From: JBQLZQ01 sp052168355
GTDB lineage: Bacteria > Pseudomonadota > Alphaproteobacteria > DSM-16000 > Inquilinaceae
DNA length: 64,000 bases
Assembly: GCA_052168355.1 (NCBI GenBank)
Contig: JBQLZQ010000088.1
Coordinates: 1-64,000 of the forward strand
Direction of reading: 5' to 3'
The translations under genes were made by a program, and so were the position numbers. Under the pieces are notes generated by a model that saw only the letters and a list, made by a program, of their open reading frames with translations, was not told where the DNA came from and did no database searches. Within the stretch, counting starts at the first letter, position 1. Every line of letters begins with the position of its first letter. Positions 44,999 through 54,306 of the stretch are shown here, one piece after another.

Positions 44999-45937
44999 CT
45001 ACCCGCCGCTCAACAGCAGCAACAGAACCGACACCGTGGCGATGGAAATGGCGGTGGACAGGAGCACGGCGGTGGCGGCGGTGGCGATGCCCACGGCGTA
45101 GCGCTGGGCGAACAGATAGGCGTTGACCCCCGACGGCAGAGCCGCCAGGACCACGGCGACGGCGGTCCAGAACGGATCGACGGCAAAGACGAAGGTCGCC
45201 AGACCCCAGACCAGCAGCGGGTGGATCGCCAGCTTCAGCCCGACCAGGCTCAACGCCTCGCGCAGATTGCCGGCGATGCGATAGCCGGCCAGCGACGCCC
45301 CCATGGCGAAGGTGGCGCACGGCAGGGCGGCGGCGCCCAGGGTCCGGGCCAGGCTGTCGACCAGGCCGGGGATGGCCAGGCCGGTGGCGTTGAACAGCAG
45401 TCCCGCGACCAGGCCGCCGATGATCGGGTTGCGCACCAGCCCGCGCCCGGTGACCAGGATCAGTTTGCGCAGGCCCAGCCGGCCGCCCTGCCCGGCCTCC
45501 ACCACGATGGTCACGGTCGGCAGCAACAGCAGGCTGTGGAAGGCGATCATCAGAAACAGGGGCACCCCCGCCGCCTCGCCGAAAGCGGTCAGGATCAAGG
45601 GGATGCCCAGCAGGATGGTGTTGGAATAGGCGGCGGTGATGCCGGCGATCCCCTGGCCGTCCAGCTTGCGGCCGAACAGCAGGCCGGACACCGCCATGCC
45701 CATGAAAAACACGCCGAACGCTCCGCCATAGTAGGACAGCAGGAACCCCCATTCGATGCGGTCGGGCAGATCGGTGCGGGCCATGGTCCGGAACAGCATG
45801 ACCGGGATGGCGAAGTTGAACACGAACAGGGACAGGCCGCGCACGGCGGCGGTGTCGAACCAGCCCGCCTTGGCGGCGCCATAGCCGAGCAGCACCAGCC
45901 CGAACACCGGCAGCACGATGTCCAGGATAACGGTCAC
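44999..45937 (-). CDS. AEC-family transporter
   Basis: A 312-residue auxin-efflux-carrier family protein with about ten transmembrane helices. Recognisable segments are ILDIVLPVFGLVLLGYGAAK, FNFAIPVMLFRTMA, YSNTILLGIPLILTAFGE, RNPIIGGLVAGLLFNATGLAIPG and ALPSGVNAYLFAQRYAV. Members move organic acids or similar anions. The GTG start at 45937 overlaps the upstream ATPase stop as GTGA, making it the last gene of the Dpp-type importer operon. This suggests the operon imports a substrate whose breakdown product is exported, or that the carrier handles the same compound. Confidence 0.88.
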   Translation of the reverse strand: MTVILDIVLPVFGLVLLGYGAAKAGWFDTAAVRGLSLFVFNFAIPVMLFRTMARTDLPDRIEWGFLLSYYGGAFGVFFMGMAVSGLLFGRKLDGQGIAGITAAYSNTILLGIPLILTAFGEAAGVPLFLMIAFHSLLLLPTVTIVVEAGQGGRLGLRKLILVTGRGLVRNPIIGGLVAGLLFNATGLAIPGLVDSLARTLGAAALPCATFAMGASLAGYRIAGNLREALSLVGLKLAIHPLLVWGLATFVFAVDPFWTAVAVVLAALPSGVNAYLFAQRYAVGIATAATAVLLSTAISIATVSVLLLLLSGG

Positions 45938-46812
45938 GCCGGCCCATCCGTCGTGTCGACGTCCGGCACCAGCGCCCGCTCGATCCAGCCGGGATCGATC
46001 TCCGGCAGCGGCACGGAGTCGATCAGGGCGCGCGTGTAGGGGTGCCGCGGCTGGGCGAACAGATCGGCGCAGGGCGCCGTCTCGACGATTTCGCCCTGGC
46101 GCATCACCGCCACCCGGTCGCACAGCACCCGCACTACGGACAGATCGTGGCTGATGAAGAGCAGGGCGAGGCCCAGGTCGCGCTTGAGGTCGCGCAGCAG
46201 GTCCAGGATCTGGGCCTGGGTGGACACGTCCAGGCCCGACACGATCTCGTCGGCGACGACGATCGCCGGGTTCAGGGCGATGGCCCGGGCGATTCCCACC
46301 CGCTGGCGCTGGCCGCCGCTGACCTCGTGCGGGTAGCGCCCGGCGACCGATGCCGGCAGGCCGACCCGGTCGAGCAGCGCCACCGCCGCCTTCCTGGCCG
46401 CGTCGCGGTGGGACAGCCGGCCAAACGCCTCGAGCGGCCTGGTCAGGATGGTGGCGATGGTCTGGCGCGGGTTGAGGGCGGCGGACGGGTCCTGAAAAAT
46501 CATCTGCAGGCGGGCCCGCAGCGGCCGCAGATCCGGCTCTTCCAGATCGGTGATGTCGCGTCCTTCGAAGGTCAGCCGGCCGCCGGTCGGCCGGTGGAGG
46601 CGCAGTAGGGTCCGCCCCAGGGTGGACTTGCCCGATCCGGACTCGCCGACGATGCCCAGCGACTCGCCCGCCCCCAGGCTGAGATCGATCCCCTTCAGGA
46701 TCTCGACAGGCGGCACCCGCCCGAACGGCGGCCGGCGCGCGCCCCTGTCCGGCAGCGCCAGGCGCAGGCCCCGCGCCTCGAGCACGGGCGTCTCAAGCAT
46801 GGGACGCTTCAC
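45934..46812 (-). CDS. Peptide ABC transporter ATPase (DppF type)
   Basis: A 292-residue ATPase of the oligopeptide importer family. It has Walker A GESGSGKST, Q-loop MIFQDPSAALNPRQT, signature VSGGQRQR and Walker B IVVADEIVSGLDVST, plus the C-terminal oligopeptide-type segment HPYTRALIDSVP. The Walker B reads ADEIVSGLD where most have ADEPVSALD. The GTG at 46812 overlaps the previous stop as GTGA; ATG 46800 is an equally plausible start four codons on. It pairs with the upstream DppD-type ATPase to power the two permeases. Confidence 0.92.
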   Translation of the reverse strand: MKRPMLETPVLEARGLRLALPDRGARRPPFGRVPPVEILKGIDLSLGAGESLGIVGESGSGKSTLGRTLLRLHRPTGGRLTFEGRDITDLEEPDLRPLRARLQMIFQDPSAALNPRQTIATILTRPLEAFGRLSHRDAARKAAVALLDRVGLPASVAGRYPHEVSGGQRQRVGIARAIALNPAIVVADEIVSGLDVSTQAQILDLLRDLKRDLGLALLFISHDLSVVRVLCDRVAVMRQGEIVETAPCADLFAQPRHPYTRALIDSVPLPEIDPGWIERALVPDVDTTDGPA

Positions 46813-47693
46813 GCATGGAGAACGGTGGCGCGGTCCAGGTCCGACGCTTCGTCCCGCAGGCGCCGGGTCAGGTCGGCGGGCACCGGCACCAGGGACGACG
46901 CCGGCCGGTCGTAGCGCGGCGTGGCGTCCAGCAGGGCGCGGGTGTAGGGGTGACGGGGACCGGCGAACAGGGTGGCGGCCGGCCCGCTTTCCAGGATGCG
47001 GCCCGAATGCATGACGCTGACACGGTCGCACAGTTTGGCCACCACGCCCAGATCGTGGGTGACGAACAGGATGCCGGTGCCGCTGGTCACCTGCAGGTCC
47101 CGGATCAGGCGCAGGATCTGGCGCTGCACGGTGACGTCCAGCGCGGTGGTCGGTTCGTCGGCCACGATCAGCCGGGGCCGGCAGGCGAAGGCGATGGCGA
47201 TCAGCACCCGCTGGCGCATGCCCCCCGACAGTTCGTGCGGGAAGAACCGCAGCAACCGTTCCGGGTCGCGCAAATGGACCTGGTCCAGCAGTTCCAGCGC
47301 GCGACGGCGCGCCGCCCGCCGGTCGAGGTCCAGATGCAGGCGCAGCACGTCGGTGATCTGCCCCTCGATCCGCCGCGCCGGGTTGAGCGCGGTCATCGGG
47401 TCCTGGGGGATCAGGGCCAGGGACCGGCCCAGCAGGCGGCGCCGCCGGCGATCCGGCAGGCCGATCAGGTCCTGGCCGTCGAAGCGGATGCGACCGGCGG
47501 TGACGCGGGCCGAGGCCGGCAGCAGCCCCAGCACGGCCCGCCCCACCATGGATTTGCCGGCACCGGATTCGCCGACCAGCCCATGCACCTCCCCGGCCGC
47601 GACTTCCAGCCCGACGCCGCGCAGGATCGGCACCCGTACCCGGCCGGCCCCGATCGCCACATGCAGATCCTCGATGATCAGGGCGCCGGTCAT
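46809..47693 (-). CDS. Peptide ABC transporter ATPase (DppD type)
   Basis: A 294-residue ATPase with Walker A GESGAGKSM, Q-loop LIPQDPMTALNPARR, signature LSGGMRQR and Walker B LIVADEPTTALDVTV, then HPYTRALLDATPRYD. It is the first ATPase of the importer and overlaps the DppC-type stop by four bases (ATGA). In this family both ATPases form a heterodimer on the membrane's inner face. The usual C-terminal iron-sulfur cysteine cluster seen in some DppD proteins is not evident. Confidence 0.92.
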   Translation of the reverse strand: MTGALIIEDLHVAIGAGRVRVPILRGVGLEVAAGEVHGLVGESGAGKSMVGRAVLGLLPASARVTAGRIRFDGQDLIGLPDRRRRRLLGRSLALIPQDPMTALNPARRIEGQITDVLRLHLDLDRRAARRRALELLDQVHLRDPERLLRFFPHELSGGMRQRVLIAIAFACRPRLIVADEPTTALDVTVQRQILRLIRDLQVTSGTGILFVTHDLGVVAKLCDRVSVMHSGRILESGPAATLFAGPRHPYTRALLDATPRYDRPASSLVPVPADLTRRLRDEASDLDRATVLHA

Positions 47694-48562
47694 CGCCGCA
47701 GCACCGGGTCCAGGGCGGCGCGCAACCCGTCGCCCAGCAGGTTGAACCCCAGCACCACGATCACCAGGCACCCCATGGGCAGGGCCATGGCCCACCACGC
47801 CTGATAGACATACGAACGCCCTTCCTGGATCAGCCCGCCCCAGGTGGCGGCATCCGAGGCGACGCTGAGACCGACGAAGCTGAGGATCGCCTCGACGATG
47901 ACGGCGATGCCCATCTCCAGGGTGAACAGCACCAGGACGGTCGGCGCGACGTTCGGCAGGATCTCGCCCAGCAGGATGGCGCGCCGGCCAAGCCCGACGG
48001 TAACCGCCGAGGCCACGTAGTCGCGTTCCTTCTGGGCCATCACTTCGGCCCGCACGACGCGGCAGAACCGTGTCCAATCGACGATGACGATGGCGATGAT
48101 GACGGCGTGCAGCCCGGCGCCGATCACCGCCACCAGCACGATCGACAGCAGGACCGGCGGGAAGGCCATCCAGACATCGACCAGCCGCGAGACGACGGTG
48201 TCCACCCAGCCGCCGAGATAGCCGGCGGCCAGGCCCAGAACGGTGCCGACCAGCGCGGCGAGGCCGGCGGCCACCACGGCGACGATCAGGGCCACCCGGG
48301 CCCCGTAGATCAGCCGGGACAAGAGATCGCGCCCCAGACTGTCGGTGCCCAGCGGAAAGGCGGGGTCTCCCCCCGGCATCCAGGCCGGTGGCAGCAGCGA
48401 CGCCAGAAGGTCCTGGGCCAGGGGGTCGTGCGGGGCGATCAGAGGGGCGCCCAGCGCCGCGACGATCAGGGCCAGCAGCACGGCGCCGCCGAACCACACC
48501 CTGCCCTGCCGACCGGCGGCGACCAGGCCGGTGCGGTGGCTGTCCATGGATGCCTCAGCCAT
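47690..48562 (-). CDS. Peptide ABC transporter permease (DppC type)
   Basis: A 290-residue inner-membrane permease with six helices. N-terminal segment LIVAALGAPLIAPHDPLAQD and FPLGTDSLGRDLLSRLIYGARVAL are typical of DppC/OppC. The EAA-type loop is VGLGRRAILLGEILPNVAPTVLVL. The start ATG 48562 overlaps the DppB-type stop by eight bases; a second ATG at 48547 is possible. It forms the channel with the DppB-type permease. Confidence 0.93.
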   Translation of the reverse strand: MAEASMDSHRTGLVAAGRQGRVWFGGAVLLALIVAALGAPLIAPHDPLAQDLLASLLPPAWMPGGDPAFPLGTDSLGRDLLSRLIYGARVALIVAVVAAGLAALVGTVLGLAAGYLGGWVDTVVSRLVDVWMAFPPVLLSIVLVAVIGAGLHAVIIAIVIVDWTRFCRVVRAEVMAQKERDYVASAVTVGLGRRAILLGEILPNVAPTVLVLFTLEMGIAVIVEAILSFVGLSVASDAATWGGLIQEGRSYVYQAWWAMALPMGCLVIVVLGFNLLGDGLRAALDPVLRR

Positions 48563-49562
48563 GCCGCAGGCGCGGGTCGAGCAGCGCGTAGGTCATGTCG
48601 ACGGCCAGATTGATCAGGATGAACAGCACGGCGAAGGTCAGGATCAGCCCCTGAATCAGCGGCAGGTCGCGGTCGATCACCGCGCCGATGGCCATGTTGC
48701 CGATTCCCGGGTACGAAAAGATGCGCTCCACCAGCACCGTGCCGCCGAGAAGAAAAGTGACCTGCACGCCTGTCAGGGTGACGGTCGGGATCAGCGCGTT
48801 GCGCAGCGCCTCGAACACCACGATGCGGGCCCGGCCAAAGCCCTTGACGCGGGCCAGCTGCACATAGTCCTGGGCCATGGCCTCGGCCAGCGCCGATTTG
48901 AGCACCCTGGCCACCACCGCGGCCAGCGGCAGGGCGAGCGCGGTGGCCGGCAGGATCAAGTGAGTGACAAGCTGCCAGGCGACGCCCCACCGCCCCCGCG
49001 CCAGGCTTTCCAGCAGGTAGAACTGGGTTGCGAACTCCACCCCCAGACGCGGATCGATCCGGCCGGAGATGGGCAGGACGGGCCACAGGACCCCCAACCC
49101 CAGGATAAAGATCAGCCCCCACAGAAAGTCGGGGATGGCCAGGGTCAACCCGGTCAGCCCGTCGATCGTCCATTCCGGCCAGCGGCCGCGCCAGTATGTC
49201 CCGACCACGGCCGAGCCCACCCCCAGCGCGACGGCGATCAGAAAGGCGGCGCCGGCCAGTTCCAGCGTTGCCGGCAGGCGGCCCAGCACCAGCTGCCCGA
49301 CATCCTGGCGCAGGCTGATCGAGGTGCCGAAATCGCCCCGCAGCACGCCGCCCGCCCAGATCAGGAATTGTTCTCCAAGCGGCCGGTCGAGACCGTACAG
49401 CCCGCGCAGCACCGCCACGTCCTCGGCGCTGGCGCCGGGCGGCGTCATCATGGCGATGGGATCGCCGGGCACCACGCGCAGCAGCACGAAGGCGACCACG
49501 GCCACGCCGACCAATGTCGGCACGGCCAGGGCCAGACGCCTAACCAGGAAGCCCAGCGTCAT
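48555..49562 (-). CDS. Peptide ABC transporter permease (DppB type)
   Basis: A 335-residue permease with six helices. Typical DppB features are FLVRRLALAVPTLVGVAVVAFVLLRVVPGDP, YGLDRPLGEQFLIW, the loop DYVQLARVKGFGRARIVVFEALRNALIPT and FSYPGIGNMAIGAVIDRDLPLIQG near the end. It is 38 bases downstream of the binding-protein gene and thus second in the operon. Confidence 0.93.
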   Translation of the reverse strand: MTLGFLVRRLALAVPTLVGVAVVAFVLLRVVPGDPIAMMTPPGASAEDVAVLRGLYGLDRPLGEQFLIWAGGVLRGDFGTSISLRQDVGQLVLGRLPATLELAGAAFLIAVALGVGSAVVGTYWRGRWPEWTIDGLTGLTLAIPDFLWGLIFILGLGVLWPVLPISGRIDPRLGVEFATQFYLLESLARGRWGVAWQLVTHLILPATALALPLAAVVARVLKSALAEAMAQDYVQLARVKGFGRARIVVFEALRNALIPTVTLTGVQVTFLLGGTVLVERIFSYPGIGNMAIGAVIDRDLPLIQGLILTFAVLFILINLAVDMTYALLDPRLRHG

Positions 49563-49600
49563 GCCGGTATCATGCCGGCGTCAGGCCGGCGCGTGCGCGG

Positions 49601-51145
49601 TCACGCCCGCGGCGTCATGAGCTGTGGCAGCAGGAAGTTGGCCACGTGCGGCGTCACGGCGATGTCGTCCCGGTGCACGATGGGCTGAACATACTGCAGC
49701 AGCGGGATGACATAGCCTTCCTCGGCGATGGCGCGGTCGACGGCGCGGTATCCGGCGATCCGCTTTTCCTCGTCCGGCTCGCCCCACAACGGGCCGATCA
49801 TGGCATCCAGGTCGTCGGTATCCCATACCGAGTGGGGCGACGGTCCGAACATGGCAAAGCCGGTGGAGGTCGACGGATCGCCGATGGAGTTGCCCCAGTT
49901 GTAGAACGCGGCGGGCGCCAGTTCGTCGCGGGCGCGAAGCTCAAAATGCTTGGCGATCTCGTAGATCTCGACCTCCGCCTCGATGCCGACCTGCCGCCAC
50001 ATGCCGACGATGGCCTGGATCATCTCGAAATCCTTGGGCTTGAAGCCGCGCGTCGTCTGGATGGTGAAGCGCACCGGATTGTCCGGCGAGAAGCCCGATT
50101 CCGCCAGCAGCGAGCGGGCCAGATCGGGATCGTGGGCGACGGTGATCGACGGGTCGAAGGCGGCATATTCGGGCGCCTGCAGGGTGTGGATGGGCACGCC
50201 GTAGCCGCGCAGCAACCTGTCGACGATGGCCTGCTTGTCGATGGCGTGATGGGCGGCCAGACGCACATTGCGGTCGGTCATGGGGCCGATATCGTTGAGG
50301 AAGATCATGGCGATATCGGACACCGGCGCCGCCGTGCCGGCCAATCCCGGTTTTTCCCTCAGCCGGTCGAATTCCTCATAGGGGATTTCCAGGGTCACGT
50401 CGGACGCCCCGCTCTCCAGCTCGGCGACCCGGCTGGTCGGGTCGGTGACGAACTTGAAGACGACGGTATCGAACGCCGGGCGGCCGCCCCAATAGTCGGG
50501 GAAGGCGCGCAGCCGCAGGAAGGCATTGCGCTCGAACGCCTCGACCCTGTAGGGGCCGGACCCGACGGGATTGGCCTCGAAGCCTTCCGCGCCGACCGAT
50601 TCGTAGTAGGCCTTGGGCAGGACATAACCGGTCAGGAAGCCCATCCATTTGAACAGGGTCGGCTCGAACTCCAACACGTCGGCGGTGATGGTGTTGCCGT
50701 CGATGCGATAGTTGCCCACCTTGCTCCACACGAACTGGATGGGGTTGCCGGTTTCGGGATTGCCGGCCCGCTCCAGCGACCAGACCACATCTTCCGCCGT
50801 CACCGGGCTGCCGTCGTGCCACAGGGCGCCGTCGCGCACGGTCATGGAGATACCGGTCCGATCCTCGGTCCATCCCCAGTCGGTCAACAGGCCGGGCCTG
50901 AAGCTCAAGTCCGGGTTCTGGTCGATATAGGGGTCGAACACCGCCCGGTAGATCGACTGGATGGTCGGGTTGACCGCCGACAGGCCGACGGTCGGGTCCC
51001 AGGACGGCAGGTTGACGTTGTAGGCGATGGTCAGCGTGTCGGCCGGCTGGGCACGGCTGCGGGCCGGCCGCAGCAAACCGGCGGCGGGAAGCGCGGCGGC
51101 CGCGGCACCGTAACCGACCAGACGGCGGCGGGTGAGTGAGATCAT
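49601..51145 (-). CDS. Peptide-type ABC substrate-binding protein
   Basis: A 514-residue SBP_bac_5 family periplasmic protein. The Tat signal is MISLTRRRLVGYGAAAAALPAAGLL, with RRR near the start. Mature motifs are LTIAYNVNLPSWDPTVGLSAVN, VRDGALWHDGSPVTAEDVVWSLER, NPVGSGPYRVEAFERNAFLRL and VRLAAHHAIDKQAIVDRLLRG. It captures a peptide or another small organic solute and leads the operon SBP-B-C-D-F-AEC. The substrate cannot be told from sequence. It has a GGGATG site before ATG 51145. Confidence 0.93.
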   Translation of the reverse strand: MISLTRRRLVGYGAAAAALPAAGLLRPARSRAQPADTLTIAYNVNLPSWDPTVGLSAVNPTIQSIYRAVFDPYIDQNPDLSFRPGLLTDWGWTEDRTGISMTVRDGALWHDGSPVTAEDVVWSLERAGNPETGNPIQFVWSKVGNYRIDGNTITADVLEFEPTLFKWMGFLTGYVLPKAYYESVGAEGFEANPVGSGPYRVEAFERNAFLRLRAFPDYWGGRPAFDTVVFKFVTDPTSRVAELESGASDVTLEIPYEEFDRLREKPGLAGTAAPVSDIAMIFLNDIGPMTDRNVRLAAHHAIDKQAIVDRLLRGYGVPIHTLQAPEYAAFDPSITVAHDPDLARSLLAESGFSPDNPVRFTIQTTRGFKPKDFEMIQAIVGMWRQVGIEAEVEIYEIAKHFELRARDELAPAAFYNWGNSIGDPSTSTGFAMFGPSPHSVWDTDDLDAMIGPLWGEPDEEKRIAGYRAVDRAIAEEGYVIPLLQYVQPIVHRDDIAVTPHVANFLLPQLMTPRA

Positions 51146-51227
51146 GATAGACGCATCCCTGTTCGGTTCGGGCGTCTTCGCCCTTATTGATCCTTACTGA
51201 TGAGGTCCTGTGTCGCCCCTCCCGCCC

Positions 51228-52469
51228 CTATTCGGCGGCGCGGGGCGCGCTTTCCGCCCAGCGGCGCATCAGCGTGTTGGAGGGCAGCGCCTCGTCGATC
51301 AGCTTGCGCGCCGTTTCGATGCCGGCGACCGGGTAGAGCTTGGGATCGAGCAGGCCGATCTGGACCAGCACCGATGCCTGATCCCAATAGATATGCTCGT
51401 TATACAGCTTGTCGCCGCGGAACCGGACGACGGCCAGCAGCGGGACCTCGACGGTTTTTCCGGTCGGCGCCACGCCGGGCAGCATCCAGTCGATCTCGAT
51501 GTCGTGGGTGAAGCAGAACAGCATCTCGTCCACCAGCCGGTCGACGCCGATGGTGCGGGAGATGGGGATCAGCCGCGTGTCGGCCGGCGTCTTGGGAATG
51601 AAGTGGTTCTGATAGAACCGGTGCAGGTCGCGGTAGCCGACACCGCCGGTCATGGTCGGGATGTGGTTGACGTAGGGTTCCGCCACCATCGTCGCCATGG
51701 TCGCGTCGACATCGCGGGTGGCGAATTCGTATTCGCAATGCTTGTCCCACAGGGCCGACAGATCGTAGTGCGGGCCCATGACGCCGCGGAACAGAGCCAG
51801 CGACCGGGAATGGGCCATCAGCGACGCCGGCTTGTCGTAGCTGGGGCGTTGCGGCGCGTTGAAGGCATGATCGACGCCGGGATAGACATAGAAGGCGACA
51901 TCGGGACGGCCGGCGAAGGCGGCGCGGATCCGCTCGATCGTCTCGGGCGGCGAGAACTTGTCTTTCTCGGCGAAGTGGAACGCCAGCGGGCAAGAGATCG
52001 CCGATGCCTCGTCCAGCGCCGCCTCGATGCCGACCCCGTAATAGCTGACGGCGCAGTCGACGCCAGACCGCGCGGCGGCGAGATAGGCGAGCTTGCCGCC
52101 CAGGCAGAACCCGAGCGCACCGACCTTGCCCACGCACTCCGGCCGCTGCCGCAAGGCCTTGACCGTCGCGGTGATGTCGTCGACCGCGCGGTCGATATCC
52201 AGCTTTTGGTAAAGGTCCATGGCGCGGCCCCGGTCGGCGTCGCCGTAGCCGAGTTCCACTCCCGGCTCCAGCCGCCAGAACAGGTCCGGCGCGATGACGG
52301 TGTAGCCTTCCTCGGCATAAAGATCGGCGACGTCGCGGATGTGCGCGTTGACCCCGAAAATCTCCTGGATCAGAACGATACCGGGGCCGTCGCCCTTGGC
52401 CGGCACCGCGAGATAGGCCCGAAACTTCCCGCCGTCCGATGCGGATACGGTGATGTAATCGCCAGCCAT
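51228..52469 (-). CDS. Dienelactone hydrolase/SnoaL-like fusion protein
   Basis: A 413-residue fusion. Residues about 1-225 are a dienelactone hydrolase with IVLIQEIFGVNAHIRDVAD, nucleophile Cys in LGFCLGGKLAYL, acid in FHFAEKDKFSPPE and His in GVDHAFNAPQRPSYD. Residues about 240-400 form a SnoaL/NTF2-like domain (YEFATRDVDATMATMVAEPYVNHIP, LHRFYQNHFIPK, DEMLFCFTHDIEIDWMLPG). It may hydrolyse a lactone or ester, with the second domain shaping the substrate site. It lies upstream of the ABC importer genes on the same strand, 82 bases apart, so it may act on the imported compound. Confidence 0.9.
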   Translation of the reverse strand: MAGDYITVSASDGGKFRAYLAVPAKGDGPGIVLIQEIFGVNAHIRDVADLYAEEGYTVIAPDLFWRLEPGVELGYGDADRGRAMDLYQKLDIDRAVDDITATVKALRQRPECVGKVGALGFCLGGKLAYLAAARSGVDCAVSYYGVGIEAALDEASAISCPLAFHFAEKDKFSPPETIERIRAAFAGRPDVAFYVYPGVDHAFNAPQRPSYDKPASLMAHSRSLALFRGVMGPHYDLSALWDKHCEYEFATRDVDATMATMVAEPYVNHIPTMTGGVGYRDLHRFYQNHFIPKTPADTRLIPISRTIGVDRLVDEMLFCFTHDIEIDWMLPGVAPTGKTVEVPLLAVVRFRGDKLYNEHIYWDQASVLVQIGLLDPKLYPVAGIETARKLIDEALPSNTLMRRWAESAPRAAE

Positions 52470-52865
52470 CGGCCCAAGCCTCCCTTCCTGTTCTTCCGGC
52501 TCAGCACGCCGGCGCCGAAAGATATCTTAGACTTAAAGTATTTTACGGACGCGGTCGGAGACGTGTCAACGGCGCCGCCGATCGTTTGCCATGGCTGTCG
52601 ATCTCACGAGACCGTCAGGAAGCGGTTGACCCCGTCGGGTTCCAGATTGTCGGGGTGAGGCCGCAGCGACTCCAATGCCGGTGTGATCGAAGGCCGGAAC
52701 AACGACACGTGGGACCGGGACACATCCTTCGGGATATTTCGCCGGCTGTTCAGAGTCATGCCGGCATGGTACCATTTCAGACGACGGGAAGCAGGTGGCC
52801 GGCACGGGCCGGTCCAGCGGTATTCTTCGTCATTCGCGGCTTCCCGTCCGAAGGGAGGAAGTCCG
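52470..52865. other. Divergent promoter region, no gene seen
   Basis: 396 bases between the divergent hydrolase and SBP56 genes. A short AT-rich patch (about 52520-52550, around ATATCTTAGACTTAAAG) may carry the hydrolase promoter. GGGAGG at 52853-52858 is the SBP56 ribosome-binding site. Open frames here are poor in codon bias and I do not call any. Confidence 0.5.
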
Positions 52866-54260
52866 ATGGCAACCTGGAATCCTGATCCTACATTCTACCC
52901 CTCGCCGCGCATGGCCATGAAGGCGCCCGAGGAGAAGTTGGCCTATGTCGCGATGTTCGACCCGGACCGTCGTCAACCCGACGCCATCGCCGTGGTCGAT
53001 GTCGATCCCGGTTCGTCGCGCTGCGCGCAGATCGTCGGCCGGGTTCCGATGCCCAATATCGGGGACGAGTTGCACCATTTCGGCTGGAACGCGTGCAGTT
53101 CGTGCCTGTGTCCCAACGCCCCGCACCCGCACATGGAGCGCCGGTACCTGGTGGTCCCCGGTCTGCGCTCGTCGCGGCTTCACATCCTCGACACCAAGCC
53201 CGACCCGACCAACCCCAAGATCGTCAAGATCATTGAGCCGGAAGAGATCGCTGAAAAGACCGGATATTCCCGCCTGCACACGATCCATTGCGGGCCGGAG
53301 GGCATCTATATCAACGCCCTGGGCAACGCGGAGGGCAAGGCGCCCGGCGGCATCTTCCTGATGGATGCCGAGACCTTCGAGGTTCGCGGACAGTGGGAGA
53401 TGGAACGCGGGCCGCAGCAGCTCGCCTACGATTTCTGGTGGCACCTCGGCCACGACACCATGGTCACCAGCGAGTGGGGCACGCCCGACACTTTCGAAAA
53501 CGGTCTGGTCCCCGAAATCCTGCTGGGCAGCCGCTACGGCCGCCGGCTGCATTTCTGGGACCTGCACAAACGCCGGCATCTGCAAGAGATCGACCTGGGC
53601 GAGGACCAGCAGCTTGTCTTCGAATTGCGGCCGGCGCACGACCCGACCAAGGCCTATGGTTTTGTCGGCGTGGTGATCAGCCTGAAGGATCTATCCTCGT
53701 CGATCTGGACCTGGTACCGGGACGGCGACGCTTGGGCGGCTCGCAAAGTGATCGAAATTCCAGCCGAGCCGGCCGACCCCGACCTGCTGCCGCCGGTGCT
53801 CAAGGATTTCAAGGCCGTCCCGCCCCTGGTCACCGACATCGATCTGTCGATGGACGACCGGTTCCTCTATGTCTCATGCTGGGGAACCGGCGACATGCAC
53901 CAGTACGACGTGTCCGATCCGTTTGCGCCGCGGCTGACCGGCAAGGTCCGGATCGGCGGCATCGTCTCGCGCGCCACCCATCCGGGAGCCGGCAACGGCA
54001 GCCTCAACGGCGGCCCGCAGATGGTCGAAATCAGCCGCGACGGCAGGCGGATCTATTTCACCAACTCGCTCTACGGGGCCATCGATCCACAATTCTATCC
54101 CGACGGCATCGACGGCTGGATGGTCAAGCTCGACGCCGGACCCGAAGGCGGCATCGAGTTCGACCCCGACTTCTTCGTCGAGTGGCCGAAGGGACACCGG
54201 CCCCATCAGGTGCGTCTGGAGGGCGGCGACTGCTCGTCGGATTCGTACTGCTACCCCTGA
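52866..54260 (+). CDS. Selenium-binding protein family (SBP56, methanethiol oxidase type)
   Basis: A 464-residue SBP56 protein. Typical features are the N-terminal cysteine site GWNACSSCLCPNAPH, HILDTKPDPTNPKIVKIIEPEEI, PGGIFLMDAETFEVRGQWE, DFWWHLGHDTMVTSEWGTP, LSMDDRFLYVSCWGTGDMHQYDVSDP and the end DCSSDSYCYP. The family includes the copper-dependent methanethiol oxidase, which oxidises methanethiol to formaldehyde, sulfide and hydrogen peroxide. Periplasmic versions carry a signal peptide; this one does not, so it may be cytosolic or have another role. ATG 52866 follows a perfect GGGAGG. The next gene encodes a membrane protein. Confidence 0.93.
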   Translation: MATWNPDPTFYPSPRMAMKAPEEKLAYVAMFDPDRRQPDAIAVVDVDPGSSRCAQIVGRVPMPNIGDELHHFGWNACSSCLCPNAPHPHMERRYLVVPGLRSSRLHILDTKPDPTNPKIVKIIEPEEIAEKTGYSRLHTIHCGPEGIYINALGNAEGKAPGGIFLMDAETFEVRGQWEMERGPQQLAYDFWWHLGHDTMVTSEWGTPDTFENGLVPEILLGSRYGRRLHFWDLHKRRHLQEIDLGEDQQLVFELRPAHDPTKAYGFVGVVISLKDLSSSIWTWYRDGDAWAARKVIEIPAEPADPDLLPPVLKDFKAVPPLVTDIDLSMDDRFLYVSCWGTGDMHQYDVSDPFAPRLTGKVRIGGIVSRATHPGAGNGSLNGGPQMVEISRDGRRIYFTNSLYGAIDPQFYPDGIDGWMVKLDAGPEGGIEFDPDFFVEWPKGHRPHQVRLEGGDCSSDSYCYP

Positions 54261-54306
54261 GCCTGGAGGCGACGGGGCGGCGGGCGGCCCGTAGCGACCG
54301 GTCGGC

